Source of the DNA: G047528255 sp047528255
Lineage (GTDB): Bacteria; Bacteroidota; Bacteroidia; Flavobacteriales; Blattabacteriaceae
Length of the DNA: 64,000 bases
Direction: 5' to 3'
Assembly (NCBI GenBank): GCA_047528255.1
Contig: CP180024.1
Span: 496,001-560,000, forward strand
In this document: positions 47,042 through 56,605 of the stretch, piece by piece
Numbering within the stretch: position 1 is the stretch's first letter
Layout: every line of letters begins with the position of its first letter
Position numbers and translations under genes: made by a program
The notes under the pieces: generated by a model
The model's database searches: none
The model's input: only the letters and a program-made list of their open reading frames with translations
Told to the model about the DNA's origin: nothing

Positions 47042-47479
47042 AGTTCTTTTATTCTCACGATCTACGTCTTTTTTTCGAATACACTCTCGCTTATCATGTA
47101 TCTTCTTTCCTTTAGCCAAAAATATCTGCAACTTAGCGTACCCCTTATTATTAATAAACAACACTTTAGGTATAATAGTTAAAGACGATTCCTTCAATTT
47201 TCGCGCGAGTTTTAACAACTCTTTTCTTTTCAAAAGAAGTTTTCTTTCTCGCCTGGGAGCATGGTTAGAGTTGGTACCTAAATCATATTCAGATATATAC
47301 ATATTAAAAATATACAATTGTCCGTTCTTCATTTGACAAAAGCTCTCGGAGATACTTGCCTTGTTCTGTCTAATGGATTTAATTTCCGTTCCGAGCAATT
47401 GTATTCCCGAGACATACTCGTCCAACAATTCGTATTCAAATGAGGCCTTTCTGTTTTGGATGTTCACTTGAGTTTTCAT
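47027..47479 (-). CDS. smpB: SsrA-binding protein SmpB
   Basis: The 150-aa protein binds tmRNA and guides trans-translation of stalled ribosomes. Family motifs are visible: YELLDEYVSGIQLLGTEIKS, NMYISEYDLG, RRERKLLLKRKEL and the basic C-terminal tail KGKKIHDKRECIRKKD that enters the mRNA channel. It diverges from the ABC-F gene with a 60-bp gap holding a symmetric promoter element. The tmRNA gene itself is not in the window. Its 3' end contains the ompA promoter. Confidence 0.95.
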   Translation of the reverse strand: MKTQVNIQNRKASFEYELLDEYVSGIQLLGTEIKSIRQNKASISESFCQMKNGQLYIFNMYISEYDLGTNSNHAPRRERKLLLKRKELLKLARKLKESSLTIIPKVLFINNKGYAKLQIFLAKGKKIHDKRECIRKKDVDRENKRTLKYQ

Positions 47480-47509
47480 AGCAATCCCTCTCTCCTTCTT
47501 AAATATTAC

Positions 47510-47527
47510 TAATTTTGAACAAAATTA
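47510..47527. promoter_or_regulatory. Symmetric, bidirectional -7 element between smpB and the ABC-F gene
   Basis: TAATTTTG AA CAAAATTA is a perfect inverted repeat (47510-47517 and 47520-47527). Each arm matches TAnnTTTG, one facing the ABC-F gene (ATG at 47540) and one facing smpB (ATG at 47479). No convincing -33 boxes are present. Confidence 0.5.
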
Positions 47528-47539
47528 AAGTTTCTACAA

Positions 47540-49171
47540 ATGCTGACGGTCTCCAATCTTTCTCTACAATTTGGCAAGCGTGTTTTGTTCGATCAAGTGA
47601 ATATAAAGTTTACTAAGGGTAACTGTTACGGTATCATTGGCGCTAATGGAGCCGGTAAATCGACCTTTCTTAGGATCCTTTCCGGAGAGCAGGATCCCAC
47701 CACAGGACAAATAGATCTTGAGCTTGACAAGCGCATGTCCGTGCTCAGACAGGAGCATCATACTTTTGATACATATATTATTTTAGAAACCGTCATCATG
47801 GGGAATAAAAATCTCTATGAGATTAAGCGACAGATGGATGCTTTGTACACCAAGCCCGACTTTTCTCAAGAAGACGGCATCAAAGCGGGGGAGTTGGGAG
47901 CTGCTTACGAAGAGATGGGGGGATGGAACGCCGAAACCGGGGCCTCCACTCTTTTATCCAATTTGGGGATTATTGAAGAAGATCATCATAAATTAATGGG
48001 TAAAATCGATAACAAGGCTAAAGTGCGTGTGCTCCTGGCGCAGGCCCTATTCGGTAATCCGGACGTGCTCATTTTGGATGAACCCACTAACGACTTGGAC
48101 GTGAGGACGATTTCTTGGCTGGAGGATTTCCTTTCCGGCTATGAGAATACCGTTATTGTTGTGTCGCACGATCGTCATTTTCTTGACGCTGTATGCACTC
48201 ACGTCTGTGATCTCGATTTTGGAAAAATAAATCTTTTTACCGGTAATTACAGCTTTTGGTATGAAGCTAGCCAATTAGCCACAAAACAAAAAACTCAACA
48301 AAACAAGAAGGCTGAAGAAAAACGAAAAGAGCTTCAAGAATTCATCCAAAGATTTAGCTCTAATGTAGCCAAAGCCAAGCAAGCAACCGCCCGTAAAAAA
48401 ATGCTTGAAAAACTCAATGTCGACGAAATCAAACCCTCTTCGAGAAGATATCCTGCCATCCTTTTCGATCAAGAACGCGAGGCAGGAGACCAGATTTTGG
48501 AAATACAAGACCTCTCCAAATCTTTGGAAAGCGAGCCGCTGTTCAAAAATCTATCCATCAATCTAAAACGAGGAGATAAAGTAGCTATCCTATCAAAAAA
48601 CAGTAAAGCTAGCTCTGCGTTTTATGACATTCTTACAAACGGCATAGCTCCGGATGCAGGAACTTTCAAGTGGGGAATCACTACTAAACAAGCTTACTTG
48701 CCCGCCAATAACACCTCTTATTTCGAAAATCAACTCAATCTTGTCGATTGGCTTCGACAATATACACACAACGATGAAGAACGTCACAAAGAATACATTC
48801 GCGGATTTTTGGGAAAAATGCTTTTCAGCGGAGACGAAGCTCTGAAAAAAACCTCCATTCTTTCCGGAGGTGAAAAGATGCGATGCATGTTTTCACGTAT
48901 GATGCTCTACAAAGCTAACGTACTCTTGTTTGACGAACCTACTAATCACCTCGATCTCGAGTCGATCACTGCTCTCAATAACACACTCAGTTCTTTTAAA
49001 GGAACAATCTTGCTGACTTCTCAAGACCACGAATTGCTTCAAAGCGTTTGTAATCGGATGCTAGAACTTACGCCCGGAGGTTTTATTGATAAATATATGA
49101 CCTATGACGAATATTTGTCCGACCCCAATATAAAAGAGCTCCGAGAAAAATATTACGCAACTGAAGGATAA
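47540..49171 (+). CDS. ABC-F family ribosome-associated ATPase
   Basis: The 543-aa protein has two fused ABC domains joined by a charged linker (about 230-320) and no membrane segments. The first has Walker A GANGAGKST (34-42) and Walker B VLILDEPTNDLD, but its signature is degenerate (DNKAKVRVLLAQ instead of LSGGQ). The second has a poor Walker A (SKNSKASSAF), a good LSGGEKMRCMFSR and LLFDEPTNHLD. This pattern resembles the YbiT-like group common in Bacteroidetes. ABC-F proteins bind the ribosomal E site and rescue or tune translation. Single-gene unit, divergent from smpB. Confidence 0.9.
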   Translation: MLTVSNLSLQFGKRVLFDQVNIKFTKGNCYGIIGANGAGKSTFLRILSGEQDPTTGQIDLELDKRMSVLRQEHHTFDTYIILETVIMGNKNLYEIKRQMDALYTKPDFSQEDGIKAGELGAAYEEMGGWNAETGASTLLSNLGIIEEDHHKLMGKIDNKAKVRVLLAQALFGNPDVLILDEPTNDLDVRTISWLEDFLSGYENTVIVVSHDRHFLDAVCTHVCDLDFGKINLFTGNYSFWYEASQLATKQKTQQNKKAEEKRKELQEFIQRFSSNVAKAKQATARKKMLEKLNVDEIKPSSRRYPAILFDQEREAGDQILEIQDLSKSLESEPLFKNLSINLKRGDKVAILSKNSKASSAFYDILTNGIAPDAGTFKWGITTKQAYLPANNTSYFENQLNLVDWLRQYTHNDEERHKEYIRGFLGKMLFSGDEALKKTSILSGGEKMRCMFSRMMLYKANVLLFDEPTNHLDLESITALNNTLSSFKGTILLTSQDHELLQSVCNRMLELTPGGFIDKYMTYDEYLSDPNIKELREKYYATEG

Positions 49172-49247
49172 TTTTATATTGATATATAGAGGGAGGAAAC
49201 CCTGTAGAGAAGATCATAATATTTTACGTCTCGCAAGTAAAAAAATA

Positions 49248-49255
49248 TATGTTTG
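49248..49255 (+). promoter_or_regulatory. Putative -7 box of the transketolase N-terminal gene
   Basis: TATGTTTG lies 17 nt before the GTG at 49272 and supports that codon as the start, since the longer frame (from 49179) would span the promoter. Confidence 0.45.
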
Positions 49256-49271
49256 TAAAAATAAGCCCGTT

Positions 49272-50126
49272 GTGAGGGATACTTCATATTTAAAAAAGCT
49301 CTGCACGCAAGTCCGAAGAGACATTTTGCGAATGGTTCATGCAGTCAGTTCCGGTCACCCCGGAGGTTCTTTAGGCGCTACAGAGTATTTTGTAGCCCTC
49401 TATCAAGAGGTCATGCGTTACAGTTCGAAAAATTTCCGAATGGAAGGAAAAGGTGAAGATCTATTTTTTCTTTCTAATGGGCACATTTCACCCGTGTATT
49501 ACAGTGTATTGGCCCGTTCCGGGTTTTTCCCTTTAGAGGAATTGAAAACTTTCAGAAAAATCAACTCGCGCTTACAAGGACATCCTACGACTCATGAAGG
49601 CCTTCCTGGTATTCGAATCGCGTCCGGATCTCTCGGTCAAGGTATGTCCGTCGCTATCGGAGCGGCGCAAGCAAAAAAACTTGATCAAGATCCGCACCTT
49701 ATTTACAGTCTCCATGGAGACGGAGAGCTCAATGAAGGTCAGATATGGGAGGCAGCTCTGTATGCAGGAGCTAAAGGGGTAGATAATTACATTGCTACGA
49801 TTGATTGTAACGGTCAACAAATTGACGGTTCTACAGATAAAGTATTGCCTTTAGGCGATATCAAGGGTAAGTTTGAATCTTTCAAATGGGAAGTTCTTGA
49901 GGAGCCTCTGGGTAATGATTTGGAGAGAGTTATTAATGTTCTTGAGAACGCAAAGAAGCAAGCGGGTAAAGGTAAACCGATACTTGTTCTGCTTCATACA
50001 GAAATGGGATATGGAGTGGATTTTATGCAAGGAACTCATATTTGGCACGGAAAGTTTCCCAATAATGAACAGATCCAAAAAGCATTGAGCCAATTGCTTG
50101 AGACACTGTTGGATTATCCTCTCTAA
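49272..50126 (+). CDS. Transketolase, N-terminal (TPP-binding) subunit
   Basis: The 284-aa protein corresponds to the first half of transketolase. It has HAVSSGHPGGSLGATE, GHPTTHEGLPGIRIASGSLGQG and the thiamine-diphosphate motif HGDGELNEGQIWEAALYAG (GDG ... N). With the C-terminal subunit it moves two-carbon units in the pentose-phosphate pathway. Split transketolases are common in Bacteroidetes. The start is taken as GTG at 49272: the open frame reaches 49179 but the extra 31 residues are unlike the family and cover a -7 box. The partner gene follows after 64 nt. Confidence 0.92.
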   Translation: MRDTSYLKKLCTQVRRDILRMVHAVSSGHPGGSLGATEYFVALYQEVMRYSSKNFRMEGKGEDLFFLSNGHISPVYYSVLARSGFFPLEELKTFRKINSRLQGHPTTHEGLPGIRIASGSLGQGMSVAIGAAQAKKLDQDPHLIYSLHGDGELNEGQIWEAALYAGAKGVDNYIATIDCNGQQIDGSTDKVLPLGDIKGKFESFKWEVLEEPLGNDLERVINVLENAKKQAGKGKPILVLLHTEMGYGVDFMQGTHIWHGKFPNNEQIQKALSQLLETLLDYPL

Positions 50127-50161
50127 GTATATTTTTATTTGTAATAAACCGACCCGTTTTA

Positions 50162-50177
50162 TTCTCGTCAACGAGAA
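50162..50177 (+). promoter_or_regulatory. Inverted repeat in the leader of the transketolase C-terminal gene
   Basis: TTCTCGT CA ACGAGAA is a perfect 7-bp-arm palindrome ending 13 nt before the ATG at 50191. It could be a protein-binding site, or an RNA stem controlling translation of the second subunit. No -7 box is seen in the gap. Confidence 0.4.
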
Positions 50178-50190
50178 ATAATGTTACATC

Positions 50191-51144
50191 ATGAAAACTT
50201 ATGAAAATAAAGGTCTTAAACAAACGCGTATGGGATTCGGTCAGGCTCTGATCAAGTTAGGCGAAAGCAATCCCAAGATTGTTGCTTTGTGTGCCGATTT
50301 GACCGATTCGCTCGTAATGACCGAATTCGCCAAAAGATTTTCTAAACGCTTTTTTCAAGTCGGTATTGCAGAGGCCAATATGATGGGAATGGCCGCCGGT
50401 CTCACTATCAGTGGATATATTCCTTTCACGGGTACCTTTGCCAACTTTTCCACCGCTCGTGTATACGATCAGATACGCCAGTCCATTTCCTATTCCGGAA
50501 AAAACGTTAAAATATGCGCTTCCCATTCGGGGTTGACTTTGGGGGAGGATGGAGCTACACATCAATCTTTGGAGGATATCGGCTTGATGAAGATGCTTCC
50601 TGGGATGACTGTCATCAATACCTGTGATTGTAATCAGACTTATGCAGCTACCCTAGCTATAGCGGATCATCAAGGGCCGGTATATCTCCGTTTCGGACGT
50701 CCTGCAGTTCCTAATTTCACTGATGAAAATCAAAAATTTGAGATAGGAAAAGCGTTACAACTTACCGAAGGTGCTGATGTGACTATCATCGCTACGGGGC
50801 ATTTGGTATGGGAATCCCTCGAGGCCGCCAAAGTTTTGAATGAAGAGGGAATTTTTTGTGAAGTGATCAACCTCCATACGATAAAGCCTTTGGATAAAGA
50901 CACCATTTTGCGATCCGTATCAAAGACTGGGTGCGTCGTCACGGCAGAGGAGCACAATTATTGGGGTGGTTTGGGAGAGAGTATAGCCCGATTGTTGAGC
51001 GTAACAATACCCAAGCCACAGGAATTCATTGCCGTCAATGATACGTTCGGGGAAAGTGGAAAGCCTGAGGAATTGATGAAAAAATACCGTATCGATCGAG
51101 AAGCGGTGAAAGAAAAAGTAAAAAAGATATTGAAAAGGAAGTGA
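50191..51144 (+). CDS. Transketolase, C-terminal subunit
   Basis: The 317-aa protein carries the pyrimidine-binding and C-terminal domains: LCADLTDS, QVGIAEANMMGMAAGL (the glutamate activates TPP), PFTGTFANFSTARVYDQIR, SHSGLTLGEDGATHQ and TAEEHNYWGGLG. It pairs with the subunit at 49272-50126 to form a full active site. It follows in the same direction with a 64-bp gap containing a perfect 16-bp inverted repeat just before the ATG. IS DNA begins about 40 bp after the stop. Confidence 0.94.
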   Translation: MKTYENKGLKQTRMGFGQALIKLGESNPKIVALCADLTDSLVMTEFAKRFSKRFFQVGIAEANMMGMAAGLTISGYIPFTGTFANFSTARVYDQIRQSISYSGKNVKICASHSGLTLGEDGATHQSLEDIGLMKMLPGMTVINTCDCNQTYAATLAIADHQGPVYLRFGRPAVPNFTDENQKFEIGKALQLTEGADVTIIATGHLVWESLEAAKVLNEEGIFCEVINLHTIKPLDKDTILRSVSKTGCVVTAEEHNYWGGLGESIARLLSVTIPKPQEFIAVNDTFGESGKPEELMKKYRIDREAVKEKVKKILKRK

Positions 51145-51184
51145 TTCTTTCTACATATCTGACTCGGGCAGTATCTCATTAACT

Positions 51185-52450
51185 AATATCATTTTATCTA
51201 AGGTAGATTACGTTTATTCACCTCTTCTAGAGGAGGGGGTAGAGAAAATGTAGATTTAGTCTTTCACATTGTGTTCGAAATACTGTTGATTATAAATTAA
51301 TTAATTATATTTATTTTTATGGACAGATCATAATAATTTCAGGGAAACGATACAAATTATGCACCATATCTTCCATAAGATGGAGGGCATACACACGAGC
51401 TAATCCTTTATGACGAGCCATTCCTTATATAAACCAACGATTTATACAACCAAAAAGACATTCTACTACCCATCGGGTAATACTCACTAATTTATTGAAT
51501 AATATAGTTAGCCTACTTAAGGGACAGTTACTATAGGCTTCTTCTGTATACGGTCTTTGATTCCTGAACTATGAAAGTAAGACACGTTGGTTAAGACTTA
51601 GGTAACCTTTATCTGCATATACTTCTCTGGGTTATATCCTAGTTTGCTTATTAATGGATTTAGCCCTCTACTATCATGCTCATTGGCTGCTACGTTATGT
51701 ACAGCAATATCATTTCATTTTATCCACCCCTATGTTCTTCTTGTATCCGTAGTAGAGTTTATCTGATTTATTGAGCTATTTTCCTTGAGTGTCTACTCCT
51801 GATTGATCCTATTTTTTTACCCTTTCTTTTCTTTGACTGATTTGCTTTTTTCCTCTTGCTTCCTATCCTCCACTACGTAGGTAAAACTCACTTGGGAGCA
51901 AGGGGTCTCACTGTAATACTGGTATTTACTATCACTCCTTTTTTAACTATCTTCTGATGCTTTTCTAATTCCTTATTGATCTTTTTCAATAAGCCCCATA
52001 TGGCTTTTTGGCTACTATTTCATTGCGAAATCCGCATAGAGTCGTATGACCTGAAATCTGATTTTCAAATCGAAAACAACAAAAACGCATGCAAATCAAG
52101 GATTCTTTAACAATTCTGCCGTTCCTAGATCACTGAGATCATACCAGTTACTCAAAAGCATTATCATAAATAACGATATTACCACTGTAAGCAGGTTGCC
52201 TTTTATTCCCTGGCCTTTTTGATATATTTTTCTTATTTCTTTTTCCATCTACTTCCCAGTGGCTCAATGTGTTTAATCTTTTGAAAAACTAACTCCTTCT
52301 AGTAGAACGTTCCATATATAATTCACTAAATCTTATTTGTTCGGTGCTTCTGAGCATAGAGCCAAATTTTTTTTATTTTCTACTCCAAATAGACGAAACA
52401 ATATATTGATTTATAAATAATTTAATCCCATTCTTTTATGCAACGTTCTC
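51185..52450 (-). mobile_element. IS5-family element, full length, dead
   Basis: From AATATCATTTTATCTAAGG (worn left end) to GCAACGTTCTC at 52450. The transposase is broken throughout. It borders the phoH relic. Confidence 0.88.
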
Positions 52451-52606
52451 ACTTCTCTTTTTTTTGGTTAGATTTGCACACCTATCCTTGTGTTTTTCGT
52501 TAAGGGTTTATTTTTATTTTCAGCCGCCGAGCGTAAATTTGGCTGTTTTTTATTATTCTATAAAGGATCTCTTCAAGAAAGGGCGAGCAAGCGTATCGTC
52601 GCTTCA

Positions 52607-52906
52607 GGCTAATTGATTACCTTCATACTCAGTCGCATGCTGGACAACGCCTTCATTATTCTCGATGAAGCTCAAAAAACACTTATGCTCAGATTAAAAA
52701 TATACCTGCCCTTCACGGTGAAAAGCTTCAAGTTTATAATCACTGGAAAACCCAGATAAGTCGACTTGCCCCGCAGCCAACGATCTGGTCTGATCGAAGC
52801 AATGCAAACCCTCAAAAGAATCGAAGGCATCAGTTTCGTTTTCTCGGATGAAGCGGATATCATCCATTACTAACTCATCCGTAAAATCATCAAAGCACAT
52901 CAATAA
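52607..52906 (+). pseudogene. phoH: 3' relic of a PhoH-family ATPase gene
   Basis: A single frame gives LITFILSRMLDNAFIILDEAQ, then KFIITGKPR, a stop (52757-52759), VDLPRSQRSGLIEAMQTLKR, IEGISFVFSDEADIIHY, a stop (52871-52873), LIRKIIKAHQ and the final stop at 52904-52906. The Walker B-like VILDEAQ, the TGD.TQIDLP motif (here TGKPR-stop-VDLP, consistent with a glutamine codon turned into TAA) and SQRSGL are diagnostic of PhoH. The Walker A half is missing, probably lost with the IS insertion upstream. The relic is clearly non-functional. Confidence 0.75.
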
Positions 52907-52947
52907 AGTAAAAACACCATCGCGCAAAAACTATAAAAATAAAATTC

Positions 52948-52978
52948 TTGTCATGCTCGATATAAGACTGTAAATTTA
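52948..52978 (+). promoter_or_regulatory. Promoter of pruA
   Basis: TTG (52948-52950), 20 bp, TAAATTTA (52971-52978), one mismatch to TAnnTTTG. 42 nt before the ATG. Confidence 0.5.
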
Positions 52979-53020
52979 GACCCTGAAATTTCCGAAAAAA
53001 TCTATTAAAATAGAACCATT

Positions 53021-54655
53021 ATGCCCAAAGGAGTATTTTCCGTTCCGGAGGCTGTCAACGAGCCTGTAAAAGAATACCGACCGAAAAGTTTCGAACGCGA
53101 AGCGTTGCAGCAAGTCTATGACTCGATGTACAAAGAACAAATAGAAATCCCTCAATACATCGGCAGTGAGAAAATTTTCAGTGGTCAAAAGCAAGCTATT
53201 CATCCGCCGCATGACCATCAAAAAACGGTAGGTCATTGGCATCAAGGTGATCGAAAAGATGTTACCAAAGCCATCGACGCTGCGCTAGCAATCCGAAAAA
53301 ATTGGGTAGCTCTTTCTTGGGAACACCGCGCCTCGATTTTTCTCAAGACAGCCGAACTCTTGGAAGGTCCCTACAGAGCCAAGATCAACGCGGCTACAAT
53401 GATCGGCCAGTCAAAAAACGCTTTTCAGGCCGAGCTCGATTCGGCTTGTGAACTGATCGACTTCCTCCGTTTCAACGTCCAATACATGGAGCAGATCTAC
53501 AACGATCAACCTCTCTCCGGACCCGGCATCTGGAATCGTGTCGAATACCGCCCTTTAGAGGGTTTTCTTCTAGCCGTAACTCCCTTCAACTTCACTGCCA
53601 TCGCAGGTAATCTCCCCTCTTGTATGGCAATGATGGGCAATGTCGTCGTATGGAAGCCTTCGGACAAGCAGATCTATTCAGCCCAAGTTATCATGGAAGT
53701 TTTTCAAAAAGCAGGCCTTCCTGATGGGGTAATCAATATGGTGCTAACCGATGGGGTCACCGTAGGAGAGATCGCTTTCGGACATCCGGACTTTGCAGGA
53801 GTGCATTTCACCGGATCTACGGGAGTCTTTCAGCAGATGTGGCAAAAAATCGGAAAAAATATCCCTAGATATAAGACCTATCCTCGCATAGTCGGAGAGA
53901 CGGGAGGCAAAGATTTCGTCTGGGCTCACCCGAGCTCTTGTTCCAAAGAGGTAGCCACGGCGCTTGCGCGCGGGGCTTTTGAATACCAGGGACAAAAATG
54001 TTCGGCAGCTTCGAGAGCTTATCTTCCCGCAAGCCGCTGGGACGATATCAAAAAACATCTTACGCAGGCAGTAGATTCAATGAAAATGGGGTCTCCGAGA
54101 GATTTCTCAAACTTCATAAATGCCGTGATCGACAGAAAATCTTTTGAAAAAATCAAGGGTTATATCGACCGAGCTAAAGAGAGCAAAGATGCGGAAATCA
54201 TAATCGGAGGGAGCTGTCATGACTCGAAAGGATATTTTATCCGCCCGACAGTGATCCGAACCACCGATCCTCGTTACAAGAGTATGGTTGAAGAGATTTT
54301 CGGTCCGGTACTCACCGTATACGTCTATGAAGACGTAAAATGGAGGGAAAGTCTCGAGTTGGTCAATAGCACTTCCGAATATGCCTTGACCGGAACAATC
54401 TTCTCGCGTGACCGTTATGTAATCGAAGAAGCGGCCAAAGCTCTGACGGACGCGGCAGGAAACTTTTACATCAATGACAAGCCTACGGGAGCCGTGGTTG
54501 GGCAACAACCTTTCGGTGGAGGAAGGGCTTCCGGGACCAATGACAAGGCAGGATCGGCAATGAATTTGCTCCGATGGATTTCCGTACGAACAATCAAAGA
54601 GACCTTTGTTCCGGATAAAAATTATCATTATCCCTTTTTGGAAAAAGATCGTTGA
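53021..54655 (+). CDS. pruA: L-glutamate gamma-semialdehyde dehydrogenase (1-pyrroline-5-carboxylate dehydrogenase)
   Basis: The 544-aa aldehyde dehydrogenase oxidises glutamate semialdehyde to glutamate with NAD+, the second step of proline catabolism. The catalytic C327 in YQGQKCSAASR and general base E293 in IVGETGGKDF are present, as is the family C-terminal GGARASGTND-type segment (GGGRASGTNDKAG). The length fits the stand-alone pruA of Flavobacteriia. No proline dehydrogenase gene is in the window. The start is ATG at 53021 with a good upstream promoter. The RNase P RNA gene follows after about 29 bp. Confidence 0.95.
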   Translation: MPKGVFSVPEAVNEPVKEYRPKSFEREALQQVYDSMYKEQIEIPQYIGSEKIFSGQKQAIHPPHDHQKTVGHWHQGDRKDVTKAIDAALAIRKNWVALSWEHRASIFLKTAELLEGPYRAKINAATMIGQSKNAFQAELDSACELIDFLRFNVQYMEQIYNDQPLSGPGIWNRVEYRPLEGFLLAVTPFNFTAIAGNLPSCMAMMGNVVVWKPSDKQIYSAQVIMEVFQKAGLPDGVINMVLTDGVTVGEIAFGHPDFAGVHFTGSTGVFQQMWQKIGKNIPRYKTYPRIVGETGGKDFVWAHPSSCSKEVATALARGAFEYQGQKCSAASRAYLPASRWDDIKKHLTQAVDSMKMGSPRDFSNFINAVIDRKSFEKIKGYIDRAKESKDAEIIIGGSCHDSKGYFIRPTVIRTTDPRYKSMVEEIFGPVLTVYVYEDVKWRESLELVNSTSEYALTGTIFSRDRYVIEEAAKALTDAAGNFYINDKPTGAVVGQQPFGGGRASGTNDKAGSAMNLLRWISVRTIKETFVPDKNYHYPFLEKDR

Positions 54656-54684
54656 TTTTTGAAATAATAACAATTTTATAAAAA

Positions 54685-55000
54685 AGCAGGCCGCTTTATC
54701 GCGTCTCACCTCGAGCGGGATGAGGAAAGTCCGGGCACCATAGAGTAGCGCAGCGGGTAACGCCCGTCCGTCGTGAGGCGAGGACCAGTGCAACAGAAAG
54801 CAAGTACAGTTCAGCTGTAGTGAAATCAGGTAAACTCTGCGCGGTGAAATGCCATGTATACCGGAGCTATACGGTCGACTCGACCAATTTCGGGGGGTAG
54901 GCAGTTTGAGATAAGGGGTAACTCTTGTCCTAGATAAATGATAAAGGGACTTCCAAATGAATGGAAGGGAACAGAACCCGGCTTACAGGCCTGCTTTTTA
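54685..55000 (+). ncRNA. rnpB: RNase P RNA (bacterial type A-like)
   Basis: The catalytic RNA that trims tRNA 5' leaders. The 5' strand AGCAGGCC pairs with the 3' GGCCTGCT (helix P1). The conserved core GAGGAAAGTCCGGGC (54721 region), the central ACAGAAAGCAAG-like element and the 3' ACAGAACCCGGCTTA (CR V and P4) are all present, and a T-run (ctgctttttatt) ends the gene. Length about 312 nt. It starts only 29 nt after the pruA stop and could be transcribed from there or from its own promoter, which I cannot see. Confidence 0.93.
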
Positions 55001-55026
55001 TTTGCTTCGAAAGTGTTTCATTAACT

Positions 55027-56307
55027 GAGAACGTTGCATGAGAAAATGGGTGGGATAAAATATATGTAAACCAGATATATTATCTCGTCTATTTGGAGTA
55101 GAAAATAAAAAATTCGGATCTATGGTAAGAAGCACCGCGTAAACAAGCTTTAGTAAGCTATATATAGAACGTTCTACTAGAAAGTAATAGAGTTTTCAAA
55201 AGGTTAAAAAATTTGATTCACAAGGAAAGAATAAAGAAAGAAATAAGAAAAATATATCAAAAAGGCCAGGGAATAAAAAGCCAACCTGCTTACAGTGGAA
55301 TATCGTTATTTAAGATGATACTTTTGAGTTATCGGTATAATCTCAGTGATGTAGGAACAGAAGAATTAGTGAAAAAATCCTTGAGCAGCATACGCTTTTG
55401 TGGTTTTCGATTGAAAGATCAGATCCCAGAGATAATACGAGTCTATGCAAATTTCGCAATGAAATAGTAGCCAAAAAGGCATATGAGTGCTTACTGAAAA
55501 AGATCAATAAGGAATTAGGAAAGCATTAGGCGGTAGTTAAAACAGGAGTGATAGTAGATGGATACCACTATTACAGTGAGGACCTTTGCTCCGGATCTCC
55601 TACCCACGTAGTGGAGGATCGAAAGGAAAAGGGGAAAAAGCAAATCAGTCTAAAGAAAAGCAAGGGTAAAAAAAGAGACTCAATCAGGGGTATACACTCA
55701 AGGAAAATAGCTCAAGAAATTAGGTAAACTCTACTACGGATAAAAGAACACATAGGGGGGGGGATAAAAATGGGATAATACTAGCTGTAGATAGCATAGC
55801 AGGAAATGAGCATGGATAGTAGAGGGTAAATCCATTAATAAGCAAACTAGGATATAAACCCAGAGAAGTATATGCAAAGAAAGGTTATAAAGTGCCAACC
55901 AACGTGTTTTACTTTCATACTCAAGGCATCAAAGACCGTATACAGAAGAAGGCCTATAGAAACTATCTCTTAATTAGAGATAGCTCTATTATTCAATATA
56001 ATTAGTGAGTAAAACCCGATGGGTAGTAGAACGTACTTTTGGAAGTATAAAGCGTTGGTTTGAATCAAAAAAGGCCTTTACAAAGGATTAGATCGTGTGC
56101 ATGCCCAGTATTTTATGAAGGCTATGGCGCATAATTTGTATCGTTCCCCTGGAATTATTATGCACTGTCCATAAGACTAGATATAATTAATTAATTTATA
56201 ATCAATAGCGTTTTAAATACAATGTAAAAGACTAAATCTACATTTTCTCTAACGAAGCCATCTAGAAGGCTGAATAAACGTAATTCTACCATTAAAAAAA
56301 TGGTCTC
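55027..56307 (+). mobile_element. IS5-family element, full length, dead
   Basis: From GAGAACGTTGCATGAG to AAATGGTCTC. An 84-codon transposase start is open at 55213-55467. There is a 9-G run near 55755. The left end forms the stop of the sensor-kinase relic. Confidence 0.9.
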
Positions 56308-56605
56308 GTATCTTCTATCCGATGTAAAGAAATCCTATCTTCCGTAATAGGTCTAAGATTATTGTTCTTCTCTAAAATCTTCTCGGTAACGCCGAGATAT
56401 CTCTTCAAACTTCTTAAGATAAAAAAGGACTCTTGATCTCTCAACTTCTCAGTAGCTTCCCTAAAAGCTGTCGTCATATTTCTTTAAAAAAACTCATTGA
56501 TATTCAACACTTTTATGAGAAAAGTAGAACTAGATTAAGAATGCACCCGATGAGGGCCATACTCATCAGAGTAAATAATTTTTTAACAAACCATACACTA
56601 ATCAT
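56292..56605 (-). pseudogene. 5' relic of a sensor-kinase-like membrane protein gene
   Basis: The ATG at 56605 overlaps the coaE stop (ATGATTAG) and opens a 30-residue hydrophobic N-terminus (VKKLFTLMSMALIGCILNL), then a stop at 56513-56515. A second frame (56292-56477) continues with FREATEKLRDQESFFILRS and ends in the IS left end as TRPFF-stop. The hydrophobic start followed by a helical segment looks like the N-terminus of the histidine kinase that I recall downstream of coaE in Flavobacteriia. That identification is an inference from order and general appearance. The rest of the gene was lost at the IS. Confidence 0.45.

Noticed and set aside
54107..54793. A 228-codon minus-strand open frame across the end of pruA and the RNase P RNA
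   Set aside because: It is antisense to pruA and to the highly conserved RNase P core, has no family likeness and mixed composition; a shadow frame.
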